Below the pieces are notes generated by a model that saw only the letters and a list, made by a program, of their open reading frames with translations, was not told the DNA's origin and did no database searches. Positions 53,668-61,505 of a DNA stretch of 64,000 nt are shown piece by piece. The DNA is taken from positions 186,001 to 250,000 of the forward strand of contig NZ_JAAKXY010000003.1 of assembly GCF_011043775.1 (NCBI RefSeq), read 5' to 3'. Every line of letters starts with the position of its first letter. The first letter of the stretch is position 1. The DNA comes from Natronolimnobius sp. AArcel1 (lineage in GTDB: Archaea > Halobacteriota > Halobacteria > Halobacteriales > Natrialbaceae). The translations under genes and the position numbers were made by a program.

Positions 53668-55146
53668 TCACGCTGGGAGGAGTCCGAGAAGTGCGAAATT
53701 CACTGAAACCAGACACACGTATAGTGCGTATGCAGCCATACCCTTTGCTGCTCTACTCTGATTTGGCCACGGTGAGTCTTCCGATGGGGGAGCCAATGCT
53801 TCCAGTTCATGAGTGAGCCGACCAGGAATCCACTTGCCCACTGCAACACCCGCAAGGACTGGTATTACGGCCGGTTGCCAGACCGCGTTTGGCCCTTCGG
53901 AGAAGTCGGTAATTCCTAACTGGCCCTCATCCCTCTCACCTTCGGTGTCGCTATCGTTGGACGACCTGTCATGCGATGGGGTCTGTTCTTTTTCCGATTT
54001 AGCGATCAACTCATTCAGTGCAACAGGATCAATCATCCCGTCGTCATTCATGAGAGCAGCCAGCTCTGTTTCGCTCAATGTGGCGTCTGGGTCACCATAT
54101 CCGTCGAACAATTTCTCGAACGTCTTCAGCCGTTGCTTTCGCTTTCTTTCTTCTTTTCGTAGATCGTAGTGTTTGTTGAGCACAGGAACAGAAACGTCAA
54201 CTCGATCGGACAGCTGATCCTTGGGGACCCCACGGTCGATTTGATGCTCAATTGACCACCGGCGAAGTGGATGGGGACTGTGACTAGATGGGCACTTAGA
54301 GGCGTTGTAGCTCTTAGTCGCTTCACAGGAGTCGATGTCGCGGTCGTGAGGGCAAGAGTCAGCGTACGTGCACGGACGAGTGAGTTTGTACAGATCACGG
54401 CGAATCGTTTCGACCGATGGCCGACCGTATCTCGTTGTTAGCAACGGCTCTCGGCCAAACATGTCCGTAACGTCGTGTCGATCGGGGTTATTGAGGTATC
54501 GGCGAATCAATTCTGCCAACTCTTTGGAAATGTTAATTTCACGTTCGCCGTCCGTGCCGTTTTTAAGCGGTGTTCCCTTCTCGTCAGTGTAGTCGTTCTC
54601 TTGTCGGTCCTGGAATTCAATTACTTGCTCCTTCAGATCCACATCCTCCTCATCAATCGCCCGAAGGGCACCAACTCGGTTGCCGTTCTCTTTGATGATT
54701 GCGTACTCAACGTGACGACGCGACGCTGGCTCGTACGTTTCGAGGTACGCTACCGCTTGCTCAACTTCCTCATCTGTCGGCTTTTCATAACAGACGTCTT
54801 CGTCATCCGGGATCTTCGGGATTGGGACTTTATCGGGTACCTTAGATTTGACAGCCTCAATCTTTACACAAAAGACAAGGAATCGACGAAGGATACTGAG
54901 AAGTCCGTTAAGACTCACGGTATTGTTTTCAGTATTTTCCTTACACCAGTTCTTATACGATAACAGCTCCCTTCCGCCAATGGTGTTAAGATTCTCAATC
55001 CCCTCGTATTCACACCAAGTGATAAAGTGGTCTAATCCTCGTTGGATGGTGTCTATCGTATCGTAGCGAGCGTCATCCTCTCTATCTTTCAAATACTTGT
55101 CCTTTGCCTTTTGTGGAGTTATTGGTTCGAGACTATTCTCCGTCAT
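53668..55146 (-). CDS. Tyrosine recombinase / integrase with C-terminal TM segments (int4)
   Basis: A 492-residue integrase. The core-binding domain (DTIQRGLDHFITWCEYEGIE) and catalytic domain are complete: Arg I in ENGNRVGALRAIDEED, HPLRRWSIEHQ and the Tyr in LNKHYDLRKEER, with the Cys insertion (C...CPHDRDIDSC...CP). After the catalytic domain an extra 130 residues add an acidic linker and two hydrophobic segments (VWQPAVIPVLAGVAVG; YALYVCLVSVNFALLGLL), so the enzyme may be membrane-tethered. It lies at the left edge of the mini-element. Confidence 0.88.
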   Translation of the reverse strand: MTENSLEPITPQKAKDKYLKDREDDARYDTIDTIQRGLDHFITWCEYEGIENLNTIGGRELLSYKNWCKENTENNTVSLNGLLSILRRFLVFCVKIEAVKSKVPDKVPIPKIPDDEDVCYEKPTDEEVEQAVAYLETYEPASRRHVEYAIIKENGNRVGALRAIDEEDVDLKEQVIEFQDRQENDYTDEKGTPLKNGTDGEREINISKELAELIRRYLNNPDRHDVTDMFGREPLLTTRYGRPSVETIRRDLYKLTRPCTYADSCPHDRDIDSCEATKSYNASKCPSSHSPHPLRRWSIEHQIDRGVPKDQLSDRVDVSVPVLNKHYDLRKEERKRKQRLKTFEKLFDGYGDPDATLSETELAALMNDDGMIDPVALNELIAKSEKEQTPSHDRSSNDSDTEGERDEGQLGITDFSEGPNAVWQPAVIPVLAGVAVGKWIPGRLTHELEALAPPSEDSPWPNQSRAAKGMAAYALYVCLVSVNFALLGLLPA

Positions 55147-55477
55147 TGAACTGAAACGGAATATGGGGCAGTTATTTAAAAAAGTAAGCCCCGTAACCAG
55201 TACTCACCCACAATAAGTGACTCAATGAGGAGGGTCGCACCGCTGTACGGGTCGTGAATCAACTGTTGCGCTTCAGATGGAGGTGATACTGGTTAGCGAG
55301 GCTTCTCTACAACTAGGATTTCGGAATCATTTGACTAGGGTTCGGTCGTGTTATTGCATTTCTGGACAAATGATTCGCCTTGATCGAGGCGTACTACTTC
55401 GCTGAAGAGCACTCAACCGCCAATCCTTGTCGATGGTCGTCGCAAAATATACACAACTCTGAATCGAAGGTTGATCC
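55147..55477. other. Divergent intergenic region between int4 and winged-helix gene
   Basis: No credible gene. The region holds the presumed divergent promoters. AT-rich tracts lie near 55165-55185 (TTATTTAAAAAAGT on the plus strand), which could serve int4 on the minus strand. Nothing else stands out. Confidence 0.4.
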
Positions 55478-55972
55478 ATGCCACCAAAAAATCGTAGGGA
55501 GGACAGCCATCAAGCCGAATCGAACCCTGGCACTCTCCCAGATCACGGGTTTGACGATGATCGGCTCGACGACCTGCGAACCATCCTTATGCCAGCTAAA
55601 ACTCGAATATTACAACAAATCCTTGCCAGTCCAACTGGGGCGTTGAGTGCGGTTGAACTCGCAGCAAGGTCAACCACTACCGAAAGCACAATCCGTGATC
55701 ATTTGCGAGATCTACAGGACCGGACCCCAGAGATCATCACAGATCTCAAAGCATCAGAAAGTCCTGTCCCGAACGGCATTCCTCGAAAGTACTTCGCAGT
55801 TACAGAATATGGGATTAGCTTGCTCAAACAGGTGAATTTGTACGACCAAATTGGTGTGCTCTACGACATGTATGAAGCAGCTGATCTTGAATTGCCAAAT
55901 AGTGATGCTCGCCCAGTCACGCTCGCTGAGATTGAAACGTACGAGTACCGTCCAACGCCGAACTGGTTGTGA
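55478..55972 (+). CDS. Winged-helix DNA-binding protein of the mini-element
   Basis: A 164-residue protein. Residues about 40-115 form a winged helix: LMPAKTRILQQILASPTGAL, SAVELAARSTTTESTIRDHL (recognition helix), then a wing with IPRKYFAVTEYGISLL. A short acidic domain follows. It is transcribed toward the tandem-repeat array directly downstream, so it may regulate the element or bind the repeats. The fold is secure; the role is inferred. Confidence 0.75.
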   Translation: MPPKNRREDSHQAESNPGTLPDHGFDDDRLDDLRTILMPAKTRILQQILASPTGALSAVELAARSTTTESTIRDHLRDLQDRTPEIITDLKASESPVPNGIPRKYFAVTEYGISLLKQVNLYDQIGVLYDMYEAADLELPNSDARPVTLAEIETYEYRPTPNWL

Positions 55973-56029
55973 AGGTCTGGTGGTGTTTCGGAGAGTCACT
56001 CCATTAGATAGAAAATAAGAGAGACAGCC

Positions 56030-56400
56030 ACAGATCATTCGAGGATTCTATAAGGCGTTCTACTCTTGTGAGTCCGGAGTTTTTGATGATTTCATGCGGG
56101 ATTTTTATAACTGGACAAATCGTTCTGGAATTCTATAACTTGGTCTATTTCATTGAGAACTCCAATTTCACCAGATTCATATAACCGATTTTATAACTGG
56201 ACAAAGCGTTCGCGGATTCCATAATCAAGTCTATTTCTTTGCCTGGCCCATTTTTGACGATATCATGTGGGTAATTCTATAAGCTGTTACAGATCATTCG
56301 GGAATTCTATAACTCAGTTTGAATCTTGAACACCCGATTTTTGACGATTTCATACGGACAGCCACAAATCATTCGCGTATTCTATAACTCACTCTGTATG
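56030..56400. repeat. Tandem repeat array, unit about 85 bp, about 4.5 copies
   Basis: Copies begin at about 56030, 56115, 56201, 56289 and 56364 with ACAGATCATTCG/ACAAATCGTTC, each followed by GATTCTATAACT-like and TTTTTGACGATTTCAT-like segments. Copies differ at many positions, so the array is old or under constraint. It fills most of a 660-bp non-coding stretch (55973-56631). Iterons of an origin, a partition site or a silencing site are the main options. Confidence 0.7.
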
Positions 56401-56631
56401 ACTGTCATTTCAGAGCTGAATAGGGAGGGGTGTTCAGGGGGGTATGACCTTGCCATTTCTTAGGCAGTAATAGATGGTATAGATCATTTTAACGCGCTAA
56501 AATGGTGGAGTAGGGTCTGGGAAGTAGGGGGGCCTATTTTCCGAAGAGGGGGCACTATATATGGATTATGAGGTGATTTGTGGACCGGGGGCCTCAAACG
56601 CCGGCAATGCTTAGGAACTATATTCTAAAAA

Positions 56632-57378
56632 TCACCGAGGGGTTCCACAGTCAGCACAGACTGGGCGGTATGCAGTTTCTGTAAAATAGTGTGATTGACA
56701 ATGGTCACACGGTTCGCACCGATATTCAGTATCATCTCTTTCGCTTAACTCCCGCCTTCGATCTTCAATCTCAGTAGCGACATCTCGCTTGAGTTTCTTC
56801 GTCAGGATATCCATGCTAGTCTGATAGGGTTGATCAAATCCTCTTGCTTCTGCTTCTCGCTGCTTCTTGGCGGGAGAGAGATTGTCTATTTCTGCCACAT
56901 AATAGGATTTTTTTGGCGAAGGATCTGCTTCGGCATTGGTTTCAGTGGAACCATTGTCGTTTTCGCCTTCAGTGGAGGTTCTGGGTGGCGGATTCGGAGT
57001 TGCTACTTCTCGCAACTCAGTTAATAGCGTCTCTATTTTCTTGTGATTGCATCTCTCAATTTCATACTCAGCTGCAAGTGATTGTAGATCTTGAGGAGAC
57101 ATGCAATTTAGCTCCCCGTGAGTGACGGTGCGCGGTTCTAATTCGGCTAACCCCTTTACCTCTGGCGGGTCGTCTTCAGGATCTCCTACAAGGTCCCATA
57201 AGGCTGGGTTCATCTTCTCTGGGGGTAATGTTCCGTGCACCCCCAGGCGAGTCGCAATCTTCTGCTTGTCGTTGTATGATAGACTCTCGAACTCATCTGC
57301 GGTATATGTCTTCAAATTCCGTTTTTGCTTTTCAGTCATGGACTCAATTTGGTCCAGTCTTGCCTGATCCCAACTCAT
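56632..57378 (-). CDS. Zinc-ribbon protein of the mini-element
   Basis: A 248-residue protein. The C-terminus is a zinc ribbon (YRCEPCDHCQSHYF, then RPVCADCGTPR). The N-terminal part has two helical segments (LKTYTADEFESLSYNDKQKI; HGELNCMSPQDLQSLAAEYE) that resemble SAP-like or Lsr2-like helical repeats, with an acidic, low-complexity linker. It is at the right end of the mini-element, transcribed toward the repeats. A DNA-binding or structural role is plausible; no family is recognised. Confidence 0.6.
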   Translation of the reverse strand: MSWDQARLDQIESMTEKQKRNLKTYTADEFESLSYNDKQKIATRLGVHGTLPPEKMNPALWDLVGDPEDDPPEVKGLAELEPRTVTHGELNCMSPQDLQSLAAEYEIERCNHKKIETLLTELREVATPNPPPRTSTEGENDNGSTETNAEADPSPKKSYYVAEIDNLSPAKKQREAEARGFDQPYQTSMDILTKKLKRDVATEIEDRRRELSERDDTEYRCEPCDHCQSHYFTETAYRPVCADCGTPR

Positions 57379-57429
57379 CTCAACACCGTTTATGAAAAGA
57401 TTGCTTAAAAATGCATACCTCGAAATTTA

Positions 57430-57444
57430 GAGTGAGTTACCAGT
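57430..57444. repeat. att-like repeat, site C (right end of mini-element)
   Basis: GAGTGAGTTACCAGT, identical to 53634-53648. Identity ends within one or two bases of the presumed crossover, as expected for an attR. Confidence 0.6.
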
Positions 57445-57572
57445 AAAGTGCTATCAATATTGACGTCACACCCTGGATTTTAATCGTCGGCGTCTTTAAT
57501 AGAAAACATCATCTCTAACCCGGATTGTGCTAAAATCCAACCATTCATATTATTTGGAGCGGATTTTTAGCT

Positions 57573-57767
57573 ATGAGCGATCAGCTACTATCGACCGGAC
57601 TAGATGCGATTGCATACACTCGACACATGGATATCGAGCCCGATCAAGCAGTTGAGAAGGCGATCAACAAACGAGACGCTGAGTTCTCAGCTATGGAACG
57701 CCATCGTATCCGCCATGCTGTGCGAATTGATATCGCCACTAATCAATCGGCGAAACTCACTGATTAA
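57573..57767 (+). CDS. Small helical protein (64 aa)
   Basis: The frame reads MSDQLLSTGLDAIAYTRHMD and is helical throughout, with mixed charge. No motif is recognised. It is the first gene right of the mini-element. A structured, non-coding stretch follows it. It may be a small DNA-binding or regulatory protein. Confidence 0.45.
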   Translation: MSDQLLSTGLDAIAYTRHMDIEPDQAVEKAINKRDAEFSAMERHRIRHAVRIDIATNQSAKLTD

Positions 57768-57807
57768 GAATCCGAACTATAAATACTGCCAAGAACACAG
57801 CATTAAC

Positions 57808-57882
57808 CGCGCGCGAAAGCGCGTAGAGAGGGAGCGGTTGCCTGCAAGCTTCACTCCCTCTCGTGCGGCTCCCTAAGGGAGC
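57808..57882 (+). ncRNA. Possible structured RNA with three hairpins
   Basis: Hairpin 1: CGCGC-GAAA-GCGCG (57810-57823). Hairpin 2: GAGAGGGAG with CTCCCTCTC (57826-57834 and 57854-57862). Hairpin 3: GCTCCC-TAA-GGGAGC (57868-57882). GGGAGC occurs twice (57830 and 57877), so GCTCCC can pair with either, giving two exclusive folds. A TATA-like CTATAAATAC lies at about 57778. It could be a small RNA, an attenuator for the zinc-protein operon, or a terminator. Confidence 0.4.
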
Positions 57883-57967
57883 AAATCAGGATTGCGTCTG
57901 ACTCAATATAGGTCTGGCGACGAGTGACTGGACTGGTTGCTTCCCGGGGATCATCAGACTACCAGCC

Positions 57968-58096
57968 ATGAGACTCAACATCGAATGCGAAGACTGCGAA
58001 CAGATGATCAAGAACGACTCGGGGAGAGTCATCACCGATTGCGACTGTGGAGCGCGCTACATAGTGACGGTTACGCAACTCGCAAACGATGACTAA
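57968..58096 (+). CDS. Small zinc-ribbon protein (42 aa)
   Basis: The frame reads MRLNIECEDCEQMIKNDSG, then TDCDCGARYIVTVTQLANDD. Two Cys pairs (C-x2-C and C-x-C) form a zinc ribbon. Its end overlaps the HalOD1 gene by eight bases (ATGACTAA), so the two are translated together. Confidence 0.6.
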   Translation: MRLNIECEDCEQMIKNDSGRVITDCDCGARYIVTVTQLANDD

Positions 58097-58481
58097 AGAC
58101 CACGACCCCAGCGACGACCCGTTCGAGGAACTCGGGGAAAAGTCATCCGACGAGTGGGAGTGGTCCGGGAAGAGAGGAGATCCCTTCGCAGTATCCGGGG
58201 GAGAGACCGACGACTCTCAGTCCCGGTCGGCCGGTGAGGAATATGATGCCTCTCTAGTGATCCTTGATCAGATAGCCGAGAGGGAAGACTGCGATATCAC
58301 AGATCTCCCACCTCTGGAAGACACGATCAGCGTTGAAGCAGTAGATGAATTGGCAACCAGTAACTCGATCGAACGAATCGAGTTCTGGTACTGTGGGTAC
58401 AAAATCAGGATCACACGCGAGGACATCCAAATTCAGGACGTAACAGGTGATAACGGGCAAGCTGGAGCCCACAAAGAGTAA
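58089..58481 (+). CDS. HalOD1-domain protein
   Basis: A 130-residue acidic protein. The C-terminal two thirds match the halobacterial output domain 1 (HalOD1): helix SLVILDQIAEREDCDITDLP, PPLEDTISVEAVDELA, then strands IEFWYCGYKIRITREDIQIQ. HalOD1 is thought to act as an output module in haloarchaeal signalling. The N-terminal 50 residues are low complexity. It is co-translated with the zinc-ribbon protein before it. Confidence 0.75.
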   Translation: MTKDHDPSDDPFEELGEKSSDEWEWSGKRGDPFAVSGGETDDSQSRSAGEEYDASLVILDQIAEREDCDITDLPPLEDTISVEAVDELATSNSIERIEFWYCGYKIRITREDIQIQDVTGDNGQAGAHKE

Positions 58482-58508
58482 GTAGCTTTTTTGAAAACTC
58501 AACTCACC

Positions 58509-59027
58509 ATGACACAGCGACAGACCACGTCAGAAGGGCCAAAAGAGCTCCACATTGAGACCCAGGCACAAGAGGGGGATCTCATTCTGAGTGAAGCAGA
58601 AAAGCAACTCATCTGTACAGAGGAGGCGATTCGATATGCAATCGACTCACCTACACCAATAGAGATCTCACGCGAGGACGTTACAGAGACACGGAGATTC
58701 ACTGATCAGTCACTCACAGGATTCTCTTTGCTTGGCCATCTGTTTCTCTTCATCGCCTTACTATTGACCGCACTCTCAGTCCAATTAATCGTATCAGGCG
58801 CACCACTGCTCGACGTCGTTACTATAGGGACGTACTTCTCGACGGTTCTGGCATACCCAACTGCGCTGATGTTCTACAAAATGGAGGTCGGTGAGGCACA
58901 CGTCCTGAGAATCGAAACACCAGAAGAGAGATTCGAGTTCATAACAACAGAAAACGAAGAGGAATTCGACCGCATCCATTCGGAGATCCAAAAGAGAGAG
59001 CCCGTTAAAGGCACCTCATACGGGTAG
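58509..59027 (+). CDS. Membrane protein with two TM segments
   Basis: A 172-residue protein. A soluble N-terminal part (LILSEAEKQLICTEEAIRYA) is followed by two TM segments (about 78-100 and 105-128) and a cytoplasmic acidic tail. It follows the HalOD1 gene by 27 bases and may form a small signalling operon with it. The ATG at 58509 is preferred over a TTG at 58491. No family is recognised. Confidence 0.55.
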   Translation: MTQRQTTSEGPKELHIETQAQEGDLILSEAEKQLICTEEAIRYAIDSPTPIEISREDVTETRRFTDQSLTGFSLLGHLFLFIALLLTALSVQLIVSGAPLLDVVTIGTYFSTVLAYPTALMFYKMEVGEAHVLRIETPEERFEFITTENEEEFDRIHSEIQKREPVKGTSYG

Positions 59028-59061
59028 TAATTTCCATGTGGCTGCTGAAACGAAGGCCAAG

Positions 59062-59173
59062 CACACCCCCCTCGTTGTGAGTGCAGATTCTGATATCACA
59101 CCCCCCCCCTCGTTGTGAGTGCAGATTCTGATATCACACCCCCCTCGTTGTGAGTGCAGAACCGAATATCGCA
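59062..59173. repeat. Three tandem copies of a 36-38 bp C-rich repeat
   Basis: Copies begin near 59062, 59098 and 59136. Each has a CCCCCC run, CTCGTTGTGAGTGCAGA and an ATATC(A/G)CAC end. The third copy is diverged at the end. The run of C differs between copies, as expected from slippage. Confidence 0.7.
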
Positions 59174-59240
59174 CTCAACGATTGGTCTCTGAGGGTAGGA
59201 AACTGTGGGGTCTCGTGCCTAAAACACCTCCTGCCGATAG

Positions 59241-59390
59241 TTACTCGCTGAGTGGGGCTGTGACATTGTTCCGCGGAAGAACGGTATCGAAATCGTTCTC
59301 AAATTCACCCGCGCTGGACACAATGAACTCATCAGTGCTGATGGGATTGGAAAGGCAGAGTTCGTCTCGTTCCTTGAAGAGGCAGAATGA
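59241..59390 (+). pseudogene. Possible remnant of a coding gene
   Basis: A 49-codon open stretch without an in-frame ATG or GTG near its beginning reads VPRKNGIEIVLKFTRAGHNE and ends FVSFLEEAE. Composition is coding-like, so it may be the end of a decayed gene. The rest of 59174-59685 shows no convincing gene. Confidence 0.25.
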
Positions 59391-59685
59391 CAGCGTTAGT
59401 CCTGAAGGTGCGCGACAGTGCGTCCGAGCTCCCGGGAATGTTCGCTCTCGCTTACGTCGTACTGCTCTTCTATTGAACGAAGTCGTTCCTGAAACGTCAT
59501 CATGGGGGCCTCCAGTAGAGTCTATCCTAGCTAAGGTGATTCCAGCATAAGAACCTTATTCCGATTGCCGGTTGGGGTGAGTTGCTGTTCACTGAACGAG
59601 CTACTGTTGAGGTGTTCATCTTTGGCGTCGTAATCAGTAAATGCAGTAGTGTTCTGAGATAGATTAACCGGAGAGAAAGCGTCGC

Positions 59686-60132
59686 TCAGCCCGTTGCTTC
59701 TACCTCTGTTTCAGTATGGAGTGAGATCACTTCGTCTTCAAATTCCATGTAGTAGCCTGGTTGAGAGGCATCTTCGTAGTATTCAACATCGGTAGTGAGT
59801 TCATCGAATTGATCTACTTCCTCTTCATCAATTCCTCTTGAGACCGTTCCCTCTGTTTCGATTACTTCTTGGGAGACGTGATGAAGAACCGTAAAATCTG
59901 GAGCATCATCCTCGATACTCAGAACAGGTTCTTTCTCTTCGTCGCTAACCGGCATCCCGATTAGGAAACTTGATTCATCGTTTTCGTTTCTTTCGTTCGT
60001 CAAGTTTGGATTTTCATCTTCAGTCCCCTCATCATTTGTACCAGCCGGACTGTCAAGACACCCGGAAGCACCCACTAACACAACGGATAGGTAACTAATG
60101 GCCGCTCGGCGATTAAGAAGGGATCGACTCAT
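59686..60132 (-). CDS. Tat-type lipoprotein
   Basis: A 148-residue protein that starts MSRSLLNRRAAISYLSVVLV and continues GASGC. This is a twin-arginine signal (RRAAIS) ending in a lipobox, so the protein should be exported folded and anchored by lipid. The mature part is acidic, beta-rich and without a recognised domain. The start at 60132 is chosen to give a proper signal peptide; the longer frame would bury it. Confidence 0.75.
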   Translation of the reverse strand: MSRSLLNRRAAISYLSVVLVGASGCLDSPAGTNDEGTEDENPNLTNERNENDESSFLIGMPVSDEEKEPVLSIEDDAPDFTVLHHVSQEVIETEGTVSRGIDEEEVDQFDELTTDVEYYEDASQPGYYMEFEDEVISLHTETEVEATG

Positions 60133-60238
60133 GTCTCCAAGTACATCACACAGAAAATTGAGTGTTGGGTTGGATTCTCCTAGTATATACTGAGCGAGCT
60201 CTGTTGAAACCCTTGGCTGATGATAAGTTTCAGTAGTT

Positions 60239-60258
60239 GTGCTGAATACACAGCGCGA
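60239..60258. repeat. 20-nt direct repeat, left copy
   Basis: GTGCTGAATACACAGCGCGA differs from 60886-60905 at one position. The pair brackets the HalOD1 gene at 60384 and may be the ends of a decayed insertion element. Confidence 0.4.
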
Positions 60259-60383
60259 GTGTCGCACAGGTGCTAACGAAGTTCACCAAGATGTTGAATT
60301 TTCAGGACAGCATGAATTTTGAATGTTATTGCGAGGTTGAACAATGCAGCAAGCTGATAACCAGTCACTCTCAAGGTTCTTGC

Positions 60384-60722
60384 ATGGGATCGGGAGCCAT
60401 GACGGTCTACCGAGGTTGTACCCCGGTTGTCGATGCACAATATGAAGCAGATGGGGAACAAACACCAGTAGCGGAGATTATTGACGCAGTGGCGACAGCA
60501 GCTGATGTTGAACCGGTCGAATTACCACCGTTGTACGAGTTCATCGATGCCGATAGCCTCAACAACCTCTTCCAGCACAAGGGGGCTGCTGATAGCGAAA
60601 CCATCCTCGGTTTCAGGATCGACCATTGGAACGTTTTTGTTCGAGGCGATGGCCGGATTCGCGTCTGTGACGGGACGCAGCCTACTGACCCACAGCCTGT
60701 TTTCGGGTCTCCTGCACCCTAA
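60384..60722 (+). CDS. HalOD1-domain protein
   Basis: About 112 residues. The HalOD1 pattern is clear: IIDAVATAADVEPVELPPLY, EFIDADSLNNLF, then a strand pair (FRIDHWNVFVRGDGRIRVCD). The start may be 60384 or 60399; both give a short leader before TPVVDAQYEADG. It is a free-standing output domain, like those at 58089 and 63092. Confidence 0.75.
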   Translation: MGSGAMTVYRGCTPVVDAQYEADGEQTPVAEIIDAVATAADVEPVELPPLYEFIDADSLNNLFQHKGAADSETILGFRIDHWNVFVRGDGRIRVCDGTQPTDPQPVFGSPAP

Positions 60723-61039
60723 CGCTCGGCTGGTTGCAAAGACACTGCCTCGGAAGACATAGTTGCTCATCTAGCAAATCAATAATCCCATTGATTGGCG
60801 TGCAACAAGCAAATCCGCGGTGCTGCATCCAAGCTCTGTATGTTGCAGTCCCGAATTGACAGTGCCACGATAGTCTGCTAAGGTGGTGCTGCATACACAG
60901 CGCGAATACAGTATCGGACCAACTTTCAATTCGGGTCAGTCAAATCGGTCAGTACAGAGAATGAAGGCGACGAACAATACATATTCGTACAATACGGCTG
61001 ATTTAGGTCGAACGGAGGAGAAGTCGATCCGATATTCTG
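60723..61039. other. Intergenic stretch, possible insertion-sequence remnant
   Basis: No credible gene. The right copy of the 20-nt repeat lies here. The antisense frame (60682-60894) is Cys/His-rich but basic and shows no haloarchaeal signature. The stretch may be the scar of a lost insertion element. Confidence 0.35.
60886..60905. repeat. 20-nt direct repeat, right copy
   Basis: GTGCTGCATACACAGCGCGA, one mismatch to 60239-60258. Confidence 0.4.
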
Positions 61040-61447
61040 TCACTCGTAGGCCTCGTACGGCTCGACCAACGTCAGGAGATCTTGTTCCAGTTCACCGCCA
61101 ACAAACCGGACGTGCCCCGTTTCAGCCTCGTAGTCGATTATCCGAGCCTCCTCCAGTTTTGGAAGATGAGTATGGTGAAGTGCGATTCGGACGCGTTGTT
61201 GGTGTTCGTCTGACTCCCGTCTCGGGTCTTCGTTCCGAACCCGGTCTGCAACGCGATCTACGAGCGCATCGTATTCCAGTGTCTTCTCAGAAGCGTTGTC
61301 CAATGCGTTGAGGGTGGCGCGTCGGTGTTCGTTCGCTACTGCCGACAGAATCGTATCGGGGGAGAGCGATCTCTCACGCCCCGAAGAACCGGTACCCTCA
61401 TCAATTGACTGTATATCACGTGTCCCCAGCTCTCGACTCTCATCCAT
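61040..61447 (-). CDS. Haloarchaeal winged-helix protein (DUF7344-like)
   Basis: About 135 residues. The core LSPDTILSAVANEHRRATLN ALD-type helix, then RIALHHTHLPKLEEARIIDY and a wing (EAETGHVRFVGG), matches the haloarchaeal winged-helix family often found beside Bat-like regulators. It follows the Bat-like gene at 61506 on the same strand by 58 bases, so the two probably form one operon. Confidence 0.75.
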   Translation of the reverse strand: MDESRELGTRDIQSIDEGTGSSGRERSLSPDTILSAVANEHRRATLNALDNASEKTLEYDALVDRVADRVRNEDPRRESDEHQQRVRIALHHTHLPKLEEARIIDYEAETGHVRFVGGELEQDLLTLVEPYEAYE

Positions 61448-61505
61448 ACTCACATAGCGTAGTCCCATCTGCCTGGCTCTGTCCCATGGTGCATAATGGA
61501 AACAG

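Larger units (their letters stand above)
53634..57444. mobile_element. 3.8-kb integrative mini-element
   Basis: The segment is bounded by the exact 15-nt repeat. Contents: integrase with TM tail at one edge, a winged-helix gene, an array of about 85-bp tandem repeats, and a zinc-ribbon protein. DNA is more AT-rich than the flanks. It has no structural or known replication gene, so it could be a satellite, an integrated miniplasmid, or a mobilised cassette. Confidence 0.55.

Noticed and set aside
56030-56400. CRISPR array
   Set aside because: Units are about 85 bp, diverged along their full length and without unique spacers; no cas genes are near.
59062-59173. Short CRISPR-like repeat
   Set aside because: Tandem copies without spacers; low-complexity C-runs explain the pattern.
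59119-59550. A 143-codon open frame over the C-rich repeats
   Set aside because: It begins in the repeats and reads a Ser/Arg-rich product; a different frame (59241-59390) looks more coding-like.
60682-60894. Antisense Cys/His-rich frame as a transposase remnant
   Set aside because: Short, basic, with no transposase motif; only the flanking repeat hints at an insertion element.
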